Shown: positions 1 through 8,371 of the stretch, piece by piece | How the letters are laid out: each line of letters begins with the position of its first letter | Position numbering within the stretch: position 1 is the first letter of the stretch | Origin: Larix sibirica | Taxonomy: Eukaryota > Streptophyta > Pinopsida > Pinales > Pinaceae | Reading direction: 5' to 3' | Assembly (NCBI GenBank): GCA_004151065.3 | Contig: NWUY0300036866.1 | Coordinates: 1 to 11,871 of the forward strand | DNA length: 11,871 nucleotides | The notes under the pieces: generated by a model | Database searches by the model: none | Told to the model about the DNA's origin: nothing | Seen by the model: only the letters and a program-made list of their open reading frames with translations | Made by a program: the position numbers and the translations under genes

Positions 1-199
1 CCATGGCCTTGAGATGCATCATGGAGCTTGGCAAGTTGAATTGAGGATCAAAAGACCTAGTAATACAACCACTTACACTAACTAGATCAACACTTGAATA
101 GTTTACTTGAAAATATTTAGTAACTAGTTGTTGTATGAGCACCTTAACTTGAAGGTCACATGCAATGTGGTTGCAAATTAGTTGTAGTCAAACTAGTGG
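1..199. other. unassigned AT-rich sequence, no gene seen
   Basis: I find no coding frame, RNA gene or recognisable element here. The stretch leads directly into the first copy of the 200-335 repeat. The repeat boundary is placed where similarity to the second copy becomes clear. Confidence 0.5.
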
Positions 200-335
200 T
201 TTATCAGTCAAACTTCTAGTTAACGATTAACAATATGCTACTACAGAGATATGTTACCTAAAACTTACTCCCCAAAGTAACATAAGTTAAAGATTAAAAC
301 ACTTTCTTGAAGGGAATGGAAAAGGCCTACAAAAA
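200..335 (+). repeat. dispersed direct repeat, copy 1 of 2
   Basis: This copy begins TTTATCAGTCAAACTTCTAG, continues through an AACAATATGCTACT block, and runs through ACACTTTCTTGAAGGGAAT into a degraded 'GCCT' tail. The same order of blocks recurs at 575-706, offset by about 371-375 bp, with scattered substitutions and a few short indels. Similarity is roughly 80-85% by eye over the first 118 bp. Neither copy has an open frame of note. It could be two fragments of one mobile element or an old segmental duplication. The two copies alone do not decide between these. Confidence 0.8.
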
Positions 336-574
336 AGAGAACAATAAAATATGGATAGTATAGAGATCAAGAATGAAAATTCCTACGTGAAGCACCAGAT
401 TGCCCCCCAAACTAGTACTCACAAAACTAGGTAGTAGAACAAAATGCATGTGAATCTAAAACTATGATCTTTTCCACTAGGCCAAACTCTCCTAGTCTGA
501 GTGGAAGAAATTCAACAAAGAATCAAGATCTATGACCAAAAAGAAGAGAAAGTATTTCTAACAACAAGAGGACA
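336..574. other. spacer between the two repeat copies
   Basis: Purine-rich sequence with no gene-like frame. It contains a short C-run (CCCCCC near 402), and the second repeat copy has a similar C-run near 644. If the two copies are the ends of one element, this spacer would be its interior, but nothing in it is recognisable. Confidence 0.4.
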
Positions 575-706
575 TTTATCAGTCAAATTTCTAGTTAACA
601 ATTAACAATATGCTACTGCAGAGATACGTTACTTGAAAAATCCCCCCCACTAAAATAACTCAAGTTAAAACACTTTCTTGAAGGGAATACAAAATGCCTC
701 ATAGAA
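575..706 (+). repeat. dispersed direct repeat, copy 2 of 2
   Basis: Second copy of the 200-335 unit. It shares the opening TTTATCAGTCAAATTTCTAG, the AACAATATGCTACTGCAGAG block and the closing ACACTTTCTTGAAGGGAAT. The middle differs: a C7 run and an ACTAAAATAACTC variant replace the ACTCCCCAAAGTAACATAAG of copy 1. The divergence suggests an old duplication. Confidence 0.8.
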
Positions 707-879
707 GTATATTGTTGCTCAGTGTAACAAAAATTTTAGAAAAAAACTATATGAAAATTGTTGCCCAAAATTTAAAACAAACTTACATCCAAATTAATTG
801 TATCACCCTGGGAATTAACATTGGCTACCCCTTGCACCCGTCTCTAGAGATCTCCAAGAGCCATGATGCCATGTCACTT

Positions 880-975
880 ATATATGAGGACCTATCACAA
901 ATACTTGGATAGCAATGCACCACATGTGGTCACTAAATATTTAATGTTGAAAACCATCAAATATCAATAGTCCTA
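880..975 (+). repeat. ~420-bp degenerate repeat, partial copy 1 of 3
   Basis: A partial copy recognised by the blocks CTATCACAAATACTTGGATA, CACTAAATAT and GTTGAAAACCATCAA. These align in order with 1771-1851 (offset about 889 bp) and more loosely with 1358-1430. Only this central part of the unit is detectable here. The flanks have diverged beyond recognition by eye. Confidence 0.55.
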
Positions 976-1233
976 GATTTAATGGGGTTGGCATCATGGG
1001 TATAGCAAGAATTGGAGATGACCGTTTTGCTACTACATTGATGGGCTTTGGAAAGAAATGGTTAACATTAACTTAGTAAATTGTGACTACACATTTTCAA
1101 CATAGAAAGGAATTACAAACACATTCATTAGTCCCTGTCTCCCTGACAAACTATGAATTTTGAAAAACTAATACCCAAAATTCATCTAGAGGAATTCCAA
1201 ATCAACTAAGAGAAAATTTGATCCAAAATAAAA

Positions 1234-1565
1234 TCAAGGTATTAAAAATTTGTAAGGATGATACCTGAAATTTCCACAAAGAGCACAATGGTCAAGGACT
1301 ATATCTATATTCAAAAGCATTGATACTAGTTTCTGTTCAAAATAACCAAGATATGAGGAGATATCATACATACTCATACAACAGTGCACCACCTGCAATA
1401 ATTGTATCTTTAAGGTTGAAAAGCACAAAAGAATAAAATATCAGTAATGCCAAGCTAGAATACCATGTGGAAAAATAAAACCATGTTGAAAAACTATAGA
1501 GAAACAAAAACAGAGATAGATTTCTGTTGAAAATCCATGCAAAGAACAAACCCATCTTCAAAAAT
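1234..1565 (+). repeat. ~420-bp degenerate repeat, copy 2 of 3
   Basis: Shared landmarks with copy 3, in order, are AGCACAATGGTCAAGGACTA (1282, versus 1697), CAGTTTCTGT-type and AAAATAAC blocks, GTTGAAAA-CACAAAA, GAGAAACAAAA (1499, versus 1919) and GAAAATCCATG. The offset is 415-420 bp. On the minus strand both copies carry a short open frame of 63-64 codons in the same register, sharing an FST start region, a YLxYFxQKL block and a VLDHCAxC block. I treat this frame as inherited with the repeat rather than as a gene. Confidence 0.75.
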
Positions 1566-1657
1566 GCACTTAAATCACAGGCCTGAGCAAAACATCAATC
1601 AAGATGCCGAATTAATTAAGGGAAAAATGTTAAAAGACCCAAAACAAAACCAGGCTA

Positions 1658-1985
1658 TTAACAATTATTCATGATGATTCTAGAATGTCTACAAGAAGCA
1701 CAATGGTCAAGGACTACATCTTTATCTATAAACATATTCAGTTTCTGTATAAAATAACTTAGATACAGGGAACTGTCACAAATTGTCAAATACTTGGACA
1801 ACTGTACATCATCTTCTATCACTAAATATGCAAAAGTTGAAAACCACAAAAAAAAAAATCCACATCCTATAATATCATGTAAATAAAGATAAAGATAGCA
1901 CTATGTTTAAAAATGATAGAGAAACAAAACCCAAAACAAACTTGTGTGGAAAATCCATGAAAACCATAAAGCATCAATAATCCCA
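1658..1985 (+). repeat. ~420-bp degenerate repeat, copy 3 of 3
   Basis: Aligns with 1234-1565 along its length at a 415-420 bp offset. Its central part also aligns with 880-975. Divergence is high (roughly 65-75% identity by eye). An A9-10 run at about 1848 interrupts it. The three copies in nearly regular spacing make this a short, decayed tandem array rather than random dispersal. Confidence 0.75.
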
Positions 1986-3520
1986 TAAAATTCAAGGAGT
2001 CAAAAAAAGAAACAGAGAAACCCGTCTAAGCTTAACTATAGAAAAATCAAAACCATATGGTTGCTTTATTGTAGAGTCCTTAAGTGACCTTGAGAGTAGT
2101 ATTTTATATATATCATACACATACCAGTTTTCTTTTGAATGTGGTATGGTTAGGGGATCCAATATGTAGGGAAACCACATTTTACGTTTAAATGCTCTTA
2201 GCCTTTTTATAGATGGGTGTTTTGAATCTACAATATATATAAAAATTAAATAATTGCAATCCATATTATAGTCTCCAAAACTTGATGATTTAGGACGATT
2301 TGGTCGGGCCAAGAATTACACATGGTGTAAAGAGAAAGGAGGAAAAAAATATGTTCCAATTTAATTGAAACAAAGGTTTCTATTACCTAGATAGAATGGT
2401 AATTTGCAAAAGGACAAGCAAAGGGAAATATATGACAAAGTAGAGACATAAACCATTCTCCCAGACTTGCAAGGAAAATAAAACAATAAAATTGCACCTT
2501 AAATATATTCACACAACAAATTTCTCCAATGTAAACAAACATTATACGGAAGAAAACCATGGAAAAACAAATAGTATAGAAAGAATTTAATTCCATAAAT
2601 TCAAAGCATGTTTCTATGTATATGTTTCAATGGAGCAGGAAGCAGGGTACACTAACACGTAAGGTAATAAATTCTCACACTATTGAAAAATATATTATGG
2701 TGCAAGCTATAAAACTTCTTTCTCCACATGCAATGGTGGAATTCACAAGGTTTTCTAACTATGGTGATAATGCCAAATGGTCCCTAGACCTAGCCAGGTC
2801 TTGGACTTTCAACTCGATGGAAAATCGATATATATATAATTCTTATCACAAGATCTTCATTACCATACGAGATATAGAGCCATACACAAAAGGCCTGGGC
2901 AATTGGACATGATCAAAGGAATTTGTTGGACATTAATAAATTACCTTATTTATCTTATTATCTACTAGAGAGACTATTTGTAGATGAAAATCCAAGGCAT
3001 TCATACAAAGGTCATTAAATTTAAAGTTGTTGTGAGATTCATATAGTTGTATGGATGAGGATTGAGAACCACCCTGCCTTTTAAAATAATTCACCTCATT
3101 CATGTTCATGTCCAAATTTGACAACATTGTTATTCAGAAAAAATTCACCAGTGCAAAAAAATATGATCAAATTTGCAATTAAGGTTCTCCCTATTTGAAT
3201 CTACAAAATGTCTACTAGTCATCTCTGTTAAAGAGATTATGCAATTTTTGTGAGATGCTGGCCATAATAAATAGAATTAAAGGGAACATATCTTCAAATC
3301 AATGAACAAAATATTATATATTGTCCATCATTATCCAAGGTTGATTCCTCAAATACCCCATTAGATGCAATCTAGATTTTCATACCCAAAAGGTGTCAAT
3401 GTTTGTTTATGGAAGCGAATGAATTTAGGTGACAGAAGGGAAACATTGGTAATATGACTCATATGGGTCCAATGCCACCAAATCTACCATCTTAGTGTGA
3501 TTGCAGACCTCGAAGAATAT
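1986..3520. other. unassigned AT-rich sequence
   Basis: No recognisable gene. The longest open frames are 106 codons on the minus strand (1992-2312) and 98 codons on the plus strand (2616-2912). Both are rich in Ile, Tyr, Lys, Ser and Asn as expected for translated AT-rich DNA, and neither matches a family I know. They share a faint similarity around an EN-W/R-Y-V/I-Y block, too weak to call an inverted repeat. A minus-strand stretch near 3430-3530 also reads smoothly for about 30 codons without a recognisable motif. Confidence 0.45.
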
Positions 3521-4112
3521 TATCAGGTTTCTCTTTCTCTAAGCTGATCATTGGGCCCAACCTCCTCTTTTAAGGTTAGATGGGTAGACCACCTTGGAAA
3601 CGTAACAATGAAGATACACACTCTAATAAGAATACCCTTGATGGTTGGGTGATCCACACATTGGAAAATAATATATGTGTAACTTCAAATTCTTACCAAG
3701 TGATAACTGGTTATAAGGATCGAAAGGAGATGATGTCTATGTTGAGAGTTCCCAAATAAATACTTTTCTTGGAATCTAAGGGGTCTCACAGACTTTGTTA
3801 GGAACGCCATTGTTCGTAGAGTTTTCTCAATAATATAAGTATGTGTCCACATGAATTATAAGTGTTTTCACAATTATAAGTGTGTGTCTACTATGTGTGC
3901 AAATCAGGTCCATTCTAGAACGTCTATAGCTAAATCATTATATAGAAATTCCATCAATCATGTTATAGATTGTTGCAAAATGATCTAGTGACTGGAATGA
4001 GAAGCTAAGGATGGGATCCTTGAAAATATAAGGCTTGGAACAATGGAAAATGAAAATGTAGAGATGTGTTGAGAATTAAAAATGTAAAAGTGTAGGGACA
4101 ACCAAAACCCTT
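3521..4112. other. unassigned; possible interior of a minus-strand retroelement
   Basis: If the primer-binding-like site at 4113-4124 is real, this stretch is the 5' untranslated and gag-proximal part of an LTR retrotransposon read on the minus strand. I looked for gag features, including a CCHC zinc knuckle, on that strand and found none. All three minus frames are closed by frequent stops. The stretch is therefore strongly decayed or is not an element interior. Confidence 0.3.
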
Positions 4113-4124
4113 GCTATGATACTC
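4113..4124 (-). other. possible decayed primer-binding site (initiator tRNA-Met type)
   Basis: The plus strand reads GCTATGATACTC. The reverse complement of the classical plant copia-type primer-binding site (TGGTATCAGAGC) is GCTCTGATACCA, so 9 of 12 positions agree. Two bases further right a TGTGAGAATG block could be the inner edge of an LTR. A GGGTTTTGGTTGTCCC block follows the site on the minus strand. A match this short and imperfect can occur by chance, and no second LTR is visible in the window. Confidence 0.3.
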
Positions 4125-4126
4125 TA

Positions 4127-4497
4127 TGTGAGAATGAAAGAGTGATATTCCGAGTAGAGTGAATTGAGGAGTATATATGTTGAGTCTATAAATTGGGTTA
4201 TGCTATATGGTCTGACAACTTGACATCAAGGTAATAGGTTGGAGAGAATGAAGTAGAATGGAATTTTTTTGAGAGATTCAATCCAATAGGATAAGTGATG
4301 TAGGTTGTCACAAAAGGTGAAGGAGAGGATTGCGTGGGTAGTGACATAAATGATTTAAGGTTTGCAAATGCCAATTTTCAGTTTGTGGATGTAATTTGAG
4401 GATTTTTGGATGCCAGTGTAACTGCCTACTCTATTTGAAGGCTTAGTCTTTTGCCCCTCATTCCTCCTATGGCGTGATTAAGATAGCCATTTTAACA
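4127..4497 (-). mobile_element. candidate solo or 5' LTR remnant (tentative)
   Basis: The interval begins TGTGAGAATG next to the primer-binding-like site and ends at ...TTTTAACA, so it has the TG...CA termini usual for plant LTRs. At 371 bp it would be within the normal size range. A minus-strand TATA-like block (TATATAC, about 4172-4178) sits about 45 bp from the proposed inner edge. No matching partner LTR and no target-site duplication could be seen. The right border is only the first plausible TG/CA position and is not strongly supported. Another TATA-like block (TTTATATACCC, about 4559) lies outside it on the plus strand. Confidence 0.2.
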
Positions 4498-5091
4498 TAG
4501 GCCACATTTTCTATTTGTTTTCAAGATTTGTCTCCTTTTCTTCTATTCCTAGTAGGCCTTTATATACCCTTAAAGATTAATGTACAGAACCTTGCTCTAG
4601 ATAATTAAAGTCTTGTTGTAGGATTTCATTATTTAAAATGTGGGGTTATTCGAATAAGTTTCATGAATAGCTTCATGGATTCAGTCTCTTAGCAATGTGA
4701 ATGCTAGCAAATTTAAATCATTTTCTAAACCAAATGAAAAAAAATCTAAGCTTATATGCTCATGATCAAGCAAAAAAAATGATTGGAATTGAAAAATAAT
4801 CAACATCCTGGCTAACCTGAATTTGAATTGCAAGAGAAACTTAAATTTAATTCTTGAATTACAAACACATAATGATAATGTCCACTGCATAGTATCTATT
4901 TCTATGAAAACTAACCTTTGTGAAGACTGCAAACCCCAAGGAACTTTTAACAAATGCATAGACAACCACTGTCAAAAACCATGCTTCATGAAAAGATGAA
5001 ATATCTAATGATTCTTCATGTGGGTTTATATTGACTATTGTCGCATTATATAGGGATAAACCCCTCTGCTTGGCACTAACGAAAATCTAGA
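4498..5091. other. unassigned AT-rich sequence
   Basis: Holds a plus-strand TATA-like block within GCCTTTATATACCC near 4556, but no gene follows it. A 94-codon minus-strand frame (4681-4965) is rich in Leu, Phe and Ser and unlike any family I know. I take it to be chance. Confidence 0.4.
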
Positions 5092-5345
5092 TTCGATGGG
5101 CGATTTGACACTTCCCAACCTTAAATCGAGCCTTGAGGACGTGGTAACTAATCTACCCACTACCTAGACTCAAATCGATGGGCGATTCGGCAATTTCCAA
5201 CCTCAAATCGAGCCCCGAGGGATTGGTAACTAGTCTTCCCATTTCCCAACCTCAAATCAAGGGCATGCCAACTAATTTGGGCCCAACATGGAAACTGATT
5301 TGGGACCAGCAAGACTGCCCATTTCCTAACCACAAATCGAGGGCA
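5092..5345 (+). repeat. GC-richer tandem repeat, 82-bp period
   Basis: Two clear adjacent units start at CGATGGGCGATT (5094 and 5176, exactly 82 bp apart). Each contains CCAACCT(T/C)AAATCGAGCC and GGTAACTA. The CCAACCTCAAATC motif then recurs at 5245 and 5325 in partial units with 49- and 80-bp spacing, so the array continues in truncated form. The patch is visibly richer in G+C than its surroundings. An 80-codon minus-strand frame runs through it but simply translates the repeat. Confidence 0.8.
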
Positions 5346-5407
5346 TAATGCAGATGATAGGGTGAAAGGGTCCATATATCGGTGGCGAACAAACTCCATC
5401 ACCCTCC

Positions 5408-5530
5408 ATTATTGAAAATTAGGGGTGAACTCACCATTTGGTGGCTTCATTGTTGAAAATACGGGGCGAATTCAAGATTTTGTGGCCTTCATACCCAAAA
5501 TATAGGACGAACTCACAGATTCAACCACAT
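5408..5530 (+). repeat. tandem repeat, 41-42 bp period, three units
   Basis: Units start at ATTATTGAAAAT (5408), ATTGTTGAAAAT (5449) and ATACCCAAAAT (5491). Each continues with an AGG(G/A)(G/C)GAA(C/T)TCA-type block followed by a pyrimidine-rich GTGGC(C)TTC or equivalent. Similarity falls off through the third unit. It lies next to the 82-bp array, and both share GGGCGA or GGGTGAA words, so they may be parts of one element. Confidence 0.75.
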
Positions 5531-5739
5531 TTGCCAGGGAGAAATTTAGTTTTTCCTTTCTCACAGGCCTTTGTGGCATTGGCGATTGGATTTCACGTTG
5601 ATGTGGGTCAAATAAATTTGGGGCTAAATTATTACATTTAAAAAAACTATTTTCATGTTAAAAATTCGCCCACCATATATTTGTTACCTCTCTAATTTCT
5701 CCCTCGGGCTATATTTCACCCCTAAAATCATCCCTACTC
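5531..5739. other. junction between the tandem-repeat patch and the broken gene
   Basis: Contains TGTTAAAAATTCGCCCACC at 5656-5674, whose reverse complement resembles the GATGGGCGATTTGACA start of the 82-bp array at 5096. The minus-strand reading that continues past the recognisable gene here no longer fits the family, so the 3' end of the gene is lost or replaced near 5740. Confidence 0.4.
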
Positions 5740-6888
5740 CATATTTATCAGTCAATGGTTCTTCAATATCTTTAAGTCATTTCACCAATGAAATGACATT
5801 GAAATTTGAACCAATCTCCAAAAAGGAAAATTTGAAATGACCAAATCGTTCAGTCTTGGGTCCATGCATCAACATACCAAACAAAGATATAGGAAGGTTC
5901 ATTACATTGCTAATATCCTTTTCTCTTTTAAAAATCCTTGGTGTATAAGTCTTTGACTTATCCATTTCATCATGCACAATGCTCAAATAAGTTCTTGGAC
6001 ACTTTTCATAAGCTAATCTATGCACATTCTACATATGATGATAGCTTGCAATTTATTGATTATGGGTTGTCTGGATAATTCACAAATGTTCCACTTCGTT
6101 CGGATCATTGGTATCCCTTTTTTTTCATGATTGTAATACATTAATTGCATCTCGCAAATAAATTGTATTTGGCGATTGTAACATCAGGAAAATTGTCTCT
6201 CATTACTCTGCTAAAAGCTCATTGAGAAATTGGAGGAAGGCCAAACTTTTGAATATCTTTATTAACCATTTCCCCAAAAAAAAAGATGGGTCATATTTGA
6301 TGGAAATAATTGCATAGGTGCTCTTGTTCCATACTGACTTATTTCATGTGTTATATGTGGATCAGTATCCAAATTTTGTTCCACAATTTTATTAATACTA
6401 GCAACTATTGCCACAATATTTGTCCTTGATTTCTGCAATTCACTGTTTCCATTCACTACATTCGAATCACCATCTAGAAATGCTCTTTTATATTTGAAAA
6501 AAGTAGTCCTTTTTATTCTATTACATTTTATCCATGAATTTTGGAACCCTTCAAATGTATCAAACTTGATCTTAAATAATGTTCTTTTTTTCAAATCTCC
6601 TAGACTTGAAATAGGTGCATTAGTTTCCATACAATTCAAGACGAATCCTCTTCCTAAATTTCTGTTTAGTTATTTGAATTTCTTAATGCCTTCCATCATT
6701 TAATGCAATAGAATTCTTGAGAGAAACAAGTTTGAACAACAATATTCCTTGTTTATTTTCTCAAAGAAGGAAATATCATCAACTGCCTCACGAGATTTTG
6801 AACACAATTTCCTTTTAGTTGAACCACTTCCATTTAGATAGTTTATAGAATCATAATTCTTTCTTGTGTAACATTTATATTGGCACAT
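5740..6888 (-). pseudogene. decayed transposon-type gene, C-terminal half (HDxMD / DDE-like family)
   Basis: Read from 6888 downwards, the minus strand gives an ordered set of motifs: EYCC, SWIKCNRIKRTTFFKYKRAF, DPHITHE, LFPSNM, GLPPIS, FPDVTIAKYNLFARC, SYHH, HRLAYEKCP, LSIVHDEMDKSKTYTPR, LPISLFGMLMHG and a KDIEEP tail. This order matches a transposon-associated protein family I remember from non-flowering plants, with blocks of the type TTFYRYK, MPHKTRT, FARCGTCDE, HDKMDHAKT, LPVxxTGMIAHGHG and RDLE. I think its C-terminal part is annotated as DUF7869, but I am unsure of that name. The HDxMD aspartates may be catalytic. The frame is shared from 6888 to about 6285 (stops near 6702 and 6669), shifts at the A9 run 6276-6284, and continues with stops near 6221 and 6143. 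It shifts again at the T8 run 6118-6125 and then meets several more stops, the last at 5777-5779. It cannot encode a full protein. Confidence 0.72.
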
Positions 6889-7874
6889 ACATTATTATGA
6901 ACATATGGAATAACCATATGCAAAAGACATATTGCAAATGCCTCCCAGAACTCAACCATTTGTCTTCTCCACCTGTCCTTAAAACTACATCCAAAGGATC
7001 ATTATCAAGGCCACACAAAAAAAATGGATTCCATCTAATGAGAAAACCTTCAATGAAAACACAATCTCACAATGTCAAAAACAATTCTTAATTAAGGCTC
7101 CAAATTCATTAACATTCAGTGGCTCAAAGTGCACCATTTCTTTTTCTAAAACTTTGGAAACAATTCCCTTGGAAATATAATGTGGCTTCAATGAACACTA
7201 GTGAATTAAATTTACCTTTTCTCCCACAAACTTAATGTTGTGATTCTGGTTAATTTTTCAATCTAATATACCAAAATGATCATCACAATATTGAACCTGT
7301 AATTCAATACATTTGCTTTTCTATTGGCCAATATACAAGGACTCCAGTCTTTAATTCTGTAGAACATCAAATTATAAGGGTCCCAAAATGCTTCTATCAA
7401 AATAATATTTCTTGTTAACATTTGTTACAAGGACAATATAAATGCAATCCCTCTGATCCAAACATCTATGAAACAATTTAATATTTCTTAGTTGAAATGA
7501 AGAATGACTCTCAGTTCGATTTTTTTTCTCTTCCCAATCCAACACCGCATGTATCATTCAACTAAGCTTGATTTGAATATTGTTGAATTAGAAATTTGTG
7601 ATGAATCCCATTCAATAAAATCTCCTTTTTCCTCTAGCAAAGTATCTGCACCGATTGATGCATGTGTCAATTGGAGATCTTTATTCAAAACATCATAAAC
7701 ATTTACAACCACACATCCATATTTGATGTTACTATTGTGAAATTGTTTTCTATTGGGGTATGATATTACATCAACAACTTTCAATCCATTGAAAAGAAGA
7801 TCTACATCATAATTAAAATGAAGCATTCCAATAGACATTTCTGAAATTGATAAGGACACCATAAATGAATTCAT
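6880..7874 (-). pseudogene. probable N-terminal half of the same decayed gene
   Basis: Three co-linear minus-strand pieces read like protein. At 7874-7554 there is a 106-codon frame with CVVVNVYDVLNKDLQL, a LEEKGDFIEW block and a hydrophobic start. Its pattern (a valine-rich strand, then a leucine, then an L-E-x-x-G-x-F-x-x-W block) loosely recalls a domain found in plant transposon proteins that I believe is called DUF8039. At 7557-7025 a second frame runs on through about six stops and includes KMVHFEPLNV-type text (EKEMVHFEPLNVNEFGALIK). At 7015-6880 a third frame reads PLDVVLRTGGEDKWLSSGRH, then LQYVFCIWLF. The frame changes lie at or near the T8 run 7520-7527 and the A8 run 7017-7024. 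That all three abut the recognisable half, on the same strand and in order, suggests one original gene of about 700 codons. The family match for this half alone is weak. Confidence 0.45.
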
Positions 7875-8083
7875 AAAATAAATTACATAAATGTTAGTTT
7901 GTTAATTTCTCCAATAGAACGCTTAAATGAAAACACGTGTTGATAATATCACAATAAAAATCTTACCATCTTGATGTATAAACTAAAGACAAGATCATAA
8001 CTAATTGTTGAGTACTCATTAATACGGATTCTATTGTGTCTTTTTAGTTAATTTTTAGTAGAAGTCTTGTATTTGTTTCAAGA
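7875..8083. other. upstream flank of the broken gene, nothing recognised
   Basis: This would be the promoter side of the minus-strand pseudogene. I see no convincing TATA box, terminal inverted repeat or target-site duplication. The AT content is as in the surroundings. Confidence 0.35.
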
Positions 8084-8221
8084 ATGTTACATGACAAAGA
8101 AGAACAGAATCCTAATAATGGTGAAAACATGGAAGACCTTTTAAAAGGAAAACCATTAGTACATAACAGAACTATACTAGAAGAGGAAGGAAAATTAAAA
8201 ATCATGGAAAAGCATTCATAA
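8084..8221 (+). other. short ORF of 45 codons with protein-like composition (unconfirmed)
   Basis: The frame opens MLHDKEEQNPNNGENMEDLL and ends IMEKHS with TAA at 8219-8221. It is hydrophilic and charged, rich in Glu, Lys and Asn, and lacks the Ile/Phe/Tyr/Leu excess of the chance frames elsewhere in this window. It is open upstream only to 8048. I know no family for it. It may be a small exon, a fragment of an element protein, or chance. Confidence 0.15.
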
Positions 8222-8235
8222 AACAGAAGTATTGG

Positions 8236-8371
8236 GTGACATTTTCGAATTTATTCAAATACAAAAGTGTCAATTGGGAATGTAAAGATGAAGTGTCAGG
8301 TGACCCTTTTGAATTTATTCAAATACAGAAGTGCCAGTTGAGTGTAGAGAAGAAGTGTCAAGTGACCCTTT
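8236..8371 (+). repeat. 63-bp tandem duplication (2.1 units)
   Basis: GTGAC(A/C)(T/C)TTT(T)(C/T)GAATTTATTCAAATAC begins units at 8236 and 8300. The start of a third, GTGACCCTTT, is at 8362, giving spacings of 64 and 62 bp. Both full units continue AGAAGTG(T/C)CA(A/G)TTG, then AAGATGAAGTGTCA or the equivalent. Identity is about 80% by eye. The array lies about 215 bp before the 56-bp array and shares the GTGACCCTTT word with it, so the two may be related. Confidence 0.85.

Noticed and set aside
694-912. 72-codon plus-strand frame
   Set aside because: It begins inside the degraded tail of a direct repeat and ends inside the first ~420-bp repeat copy, with no recognisable motif.
1992-2312. 106-codon minus-strand frame, the joint longest of the window outside the broken gene
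   Set aside because: Composition is that of translated AT-rich DNA, no motif is recognised, and there is no start context or neighbour to support it.
2616-2912. 98-codon plus-strand frame, with faint similarity to the minus-strand frame at 1992-2312 (an EN-x-Y-x-Y block)
   Set aside because: The similarity covers about 35 residues at roughly 10 identities with gaps. It is not convincing at the DNA level as an inverted repeat, and neither frame has a known family.
4559-4569. TATA-like TTTATATACCC on the plus strand as a promoter
   Set aside because: No gene or clear LTR end follows within a plausible distance. TATA-like words are common in sequence this AT-rich.
4681-4965. 94-codon minus-strand frame rich in Leu, Phe and Ser
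   Set aside because: No motif or homology recognised. The residue bias follows the base composition.
5160-5402. 80-codon minus-strand frame
   Set aside because: It is the translation of the 82-bp tandem repeat and its partial units, which explains its unusual Arg and Trp content.
5655-5840. 61-codon plus-strand frame over the 3' part of the broken gene
   Set aside because: It is antisense to the minus-strand reading that carries the recognisable KDIEEP and LVK motifs.
6494-7091. Plus-strand frames at 6494-6703 and 6864-7091
   Set aside because: Both are antisense shadows of the minus-strand broken gene, which has motif support.
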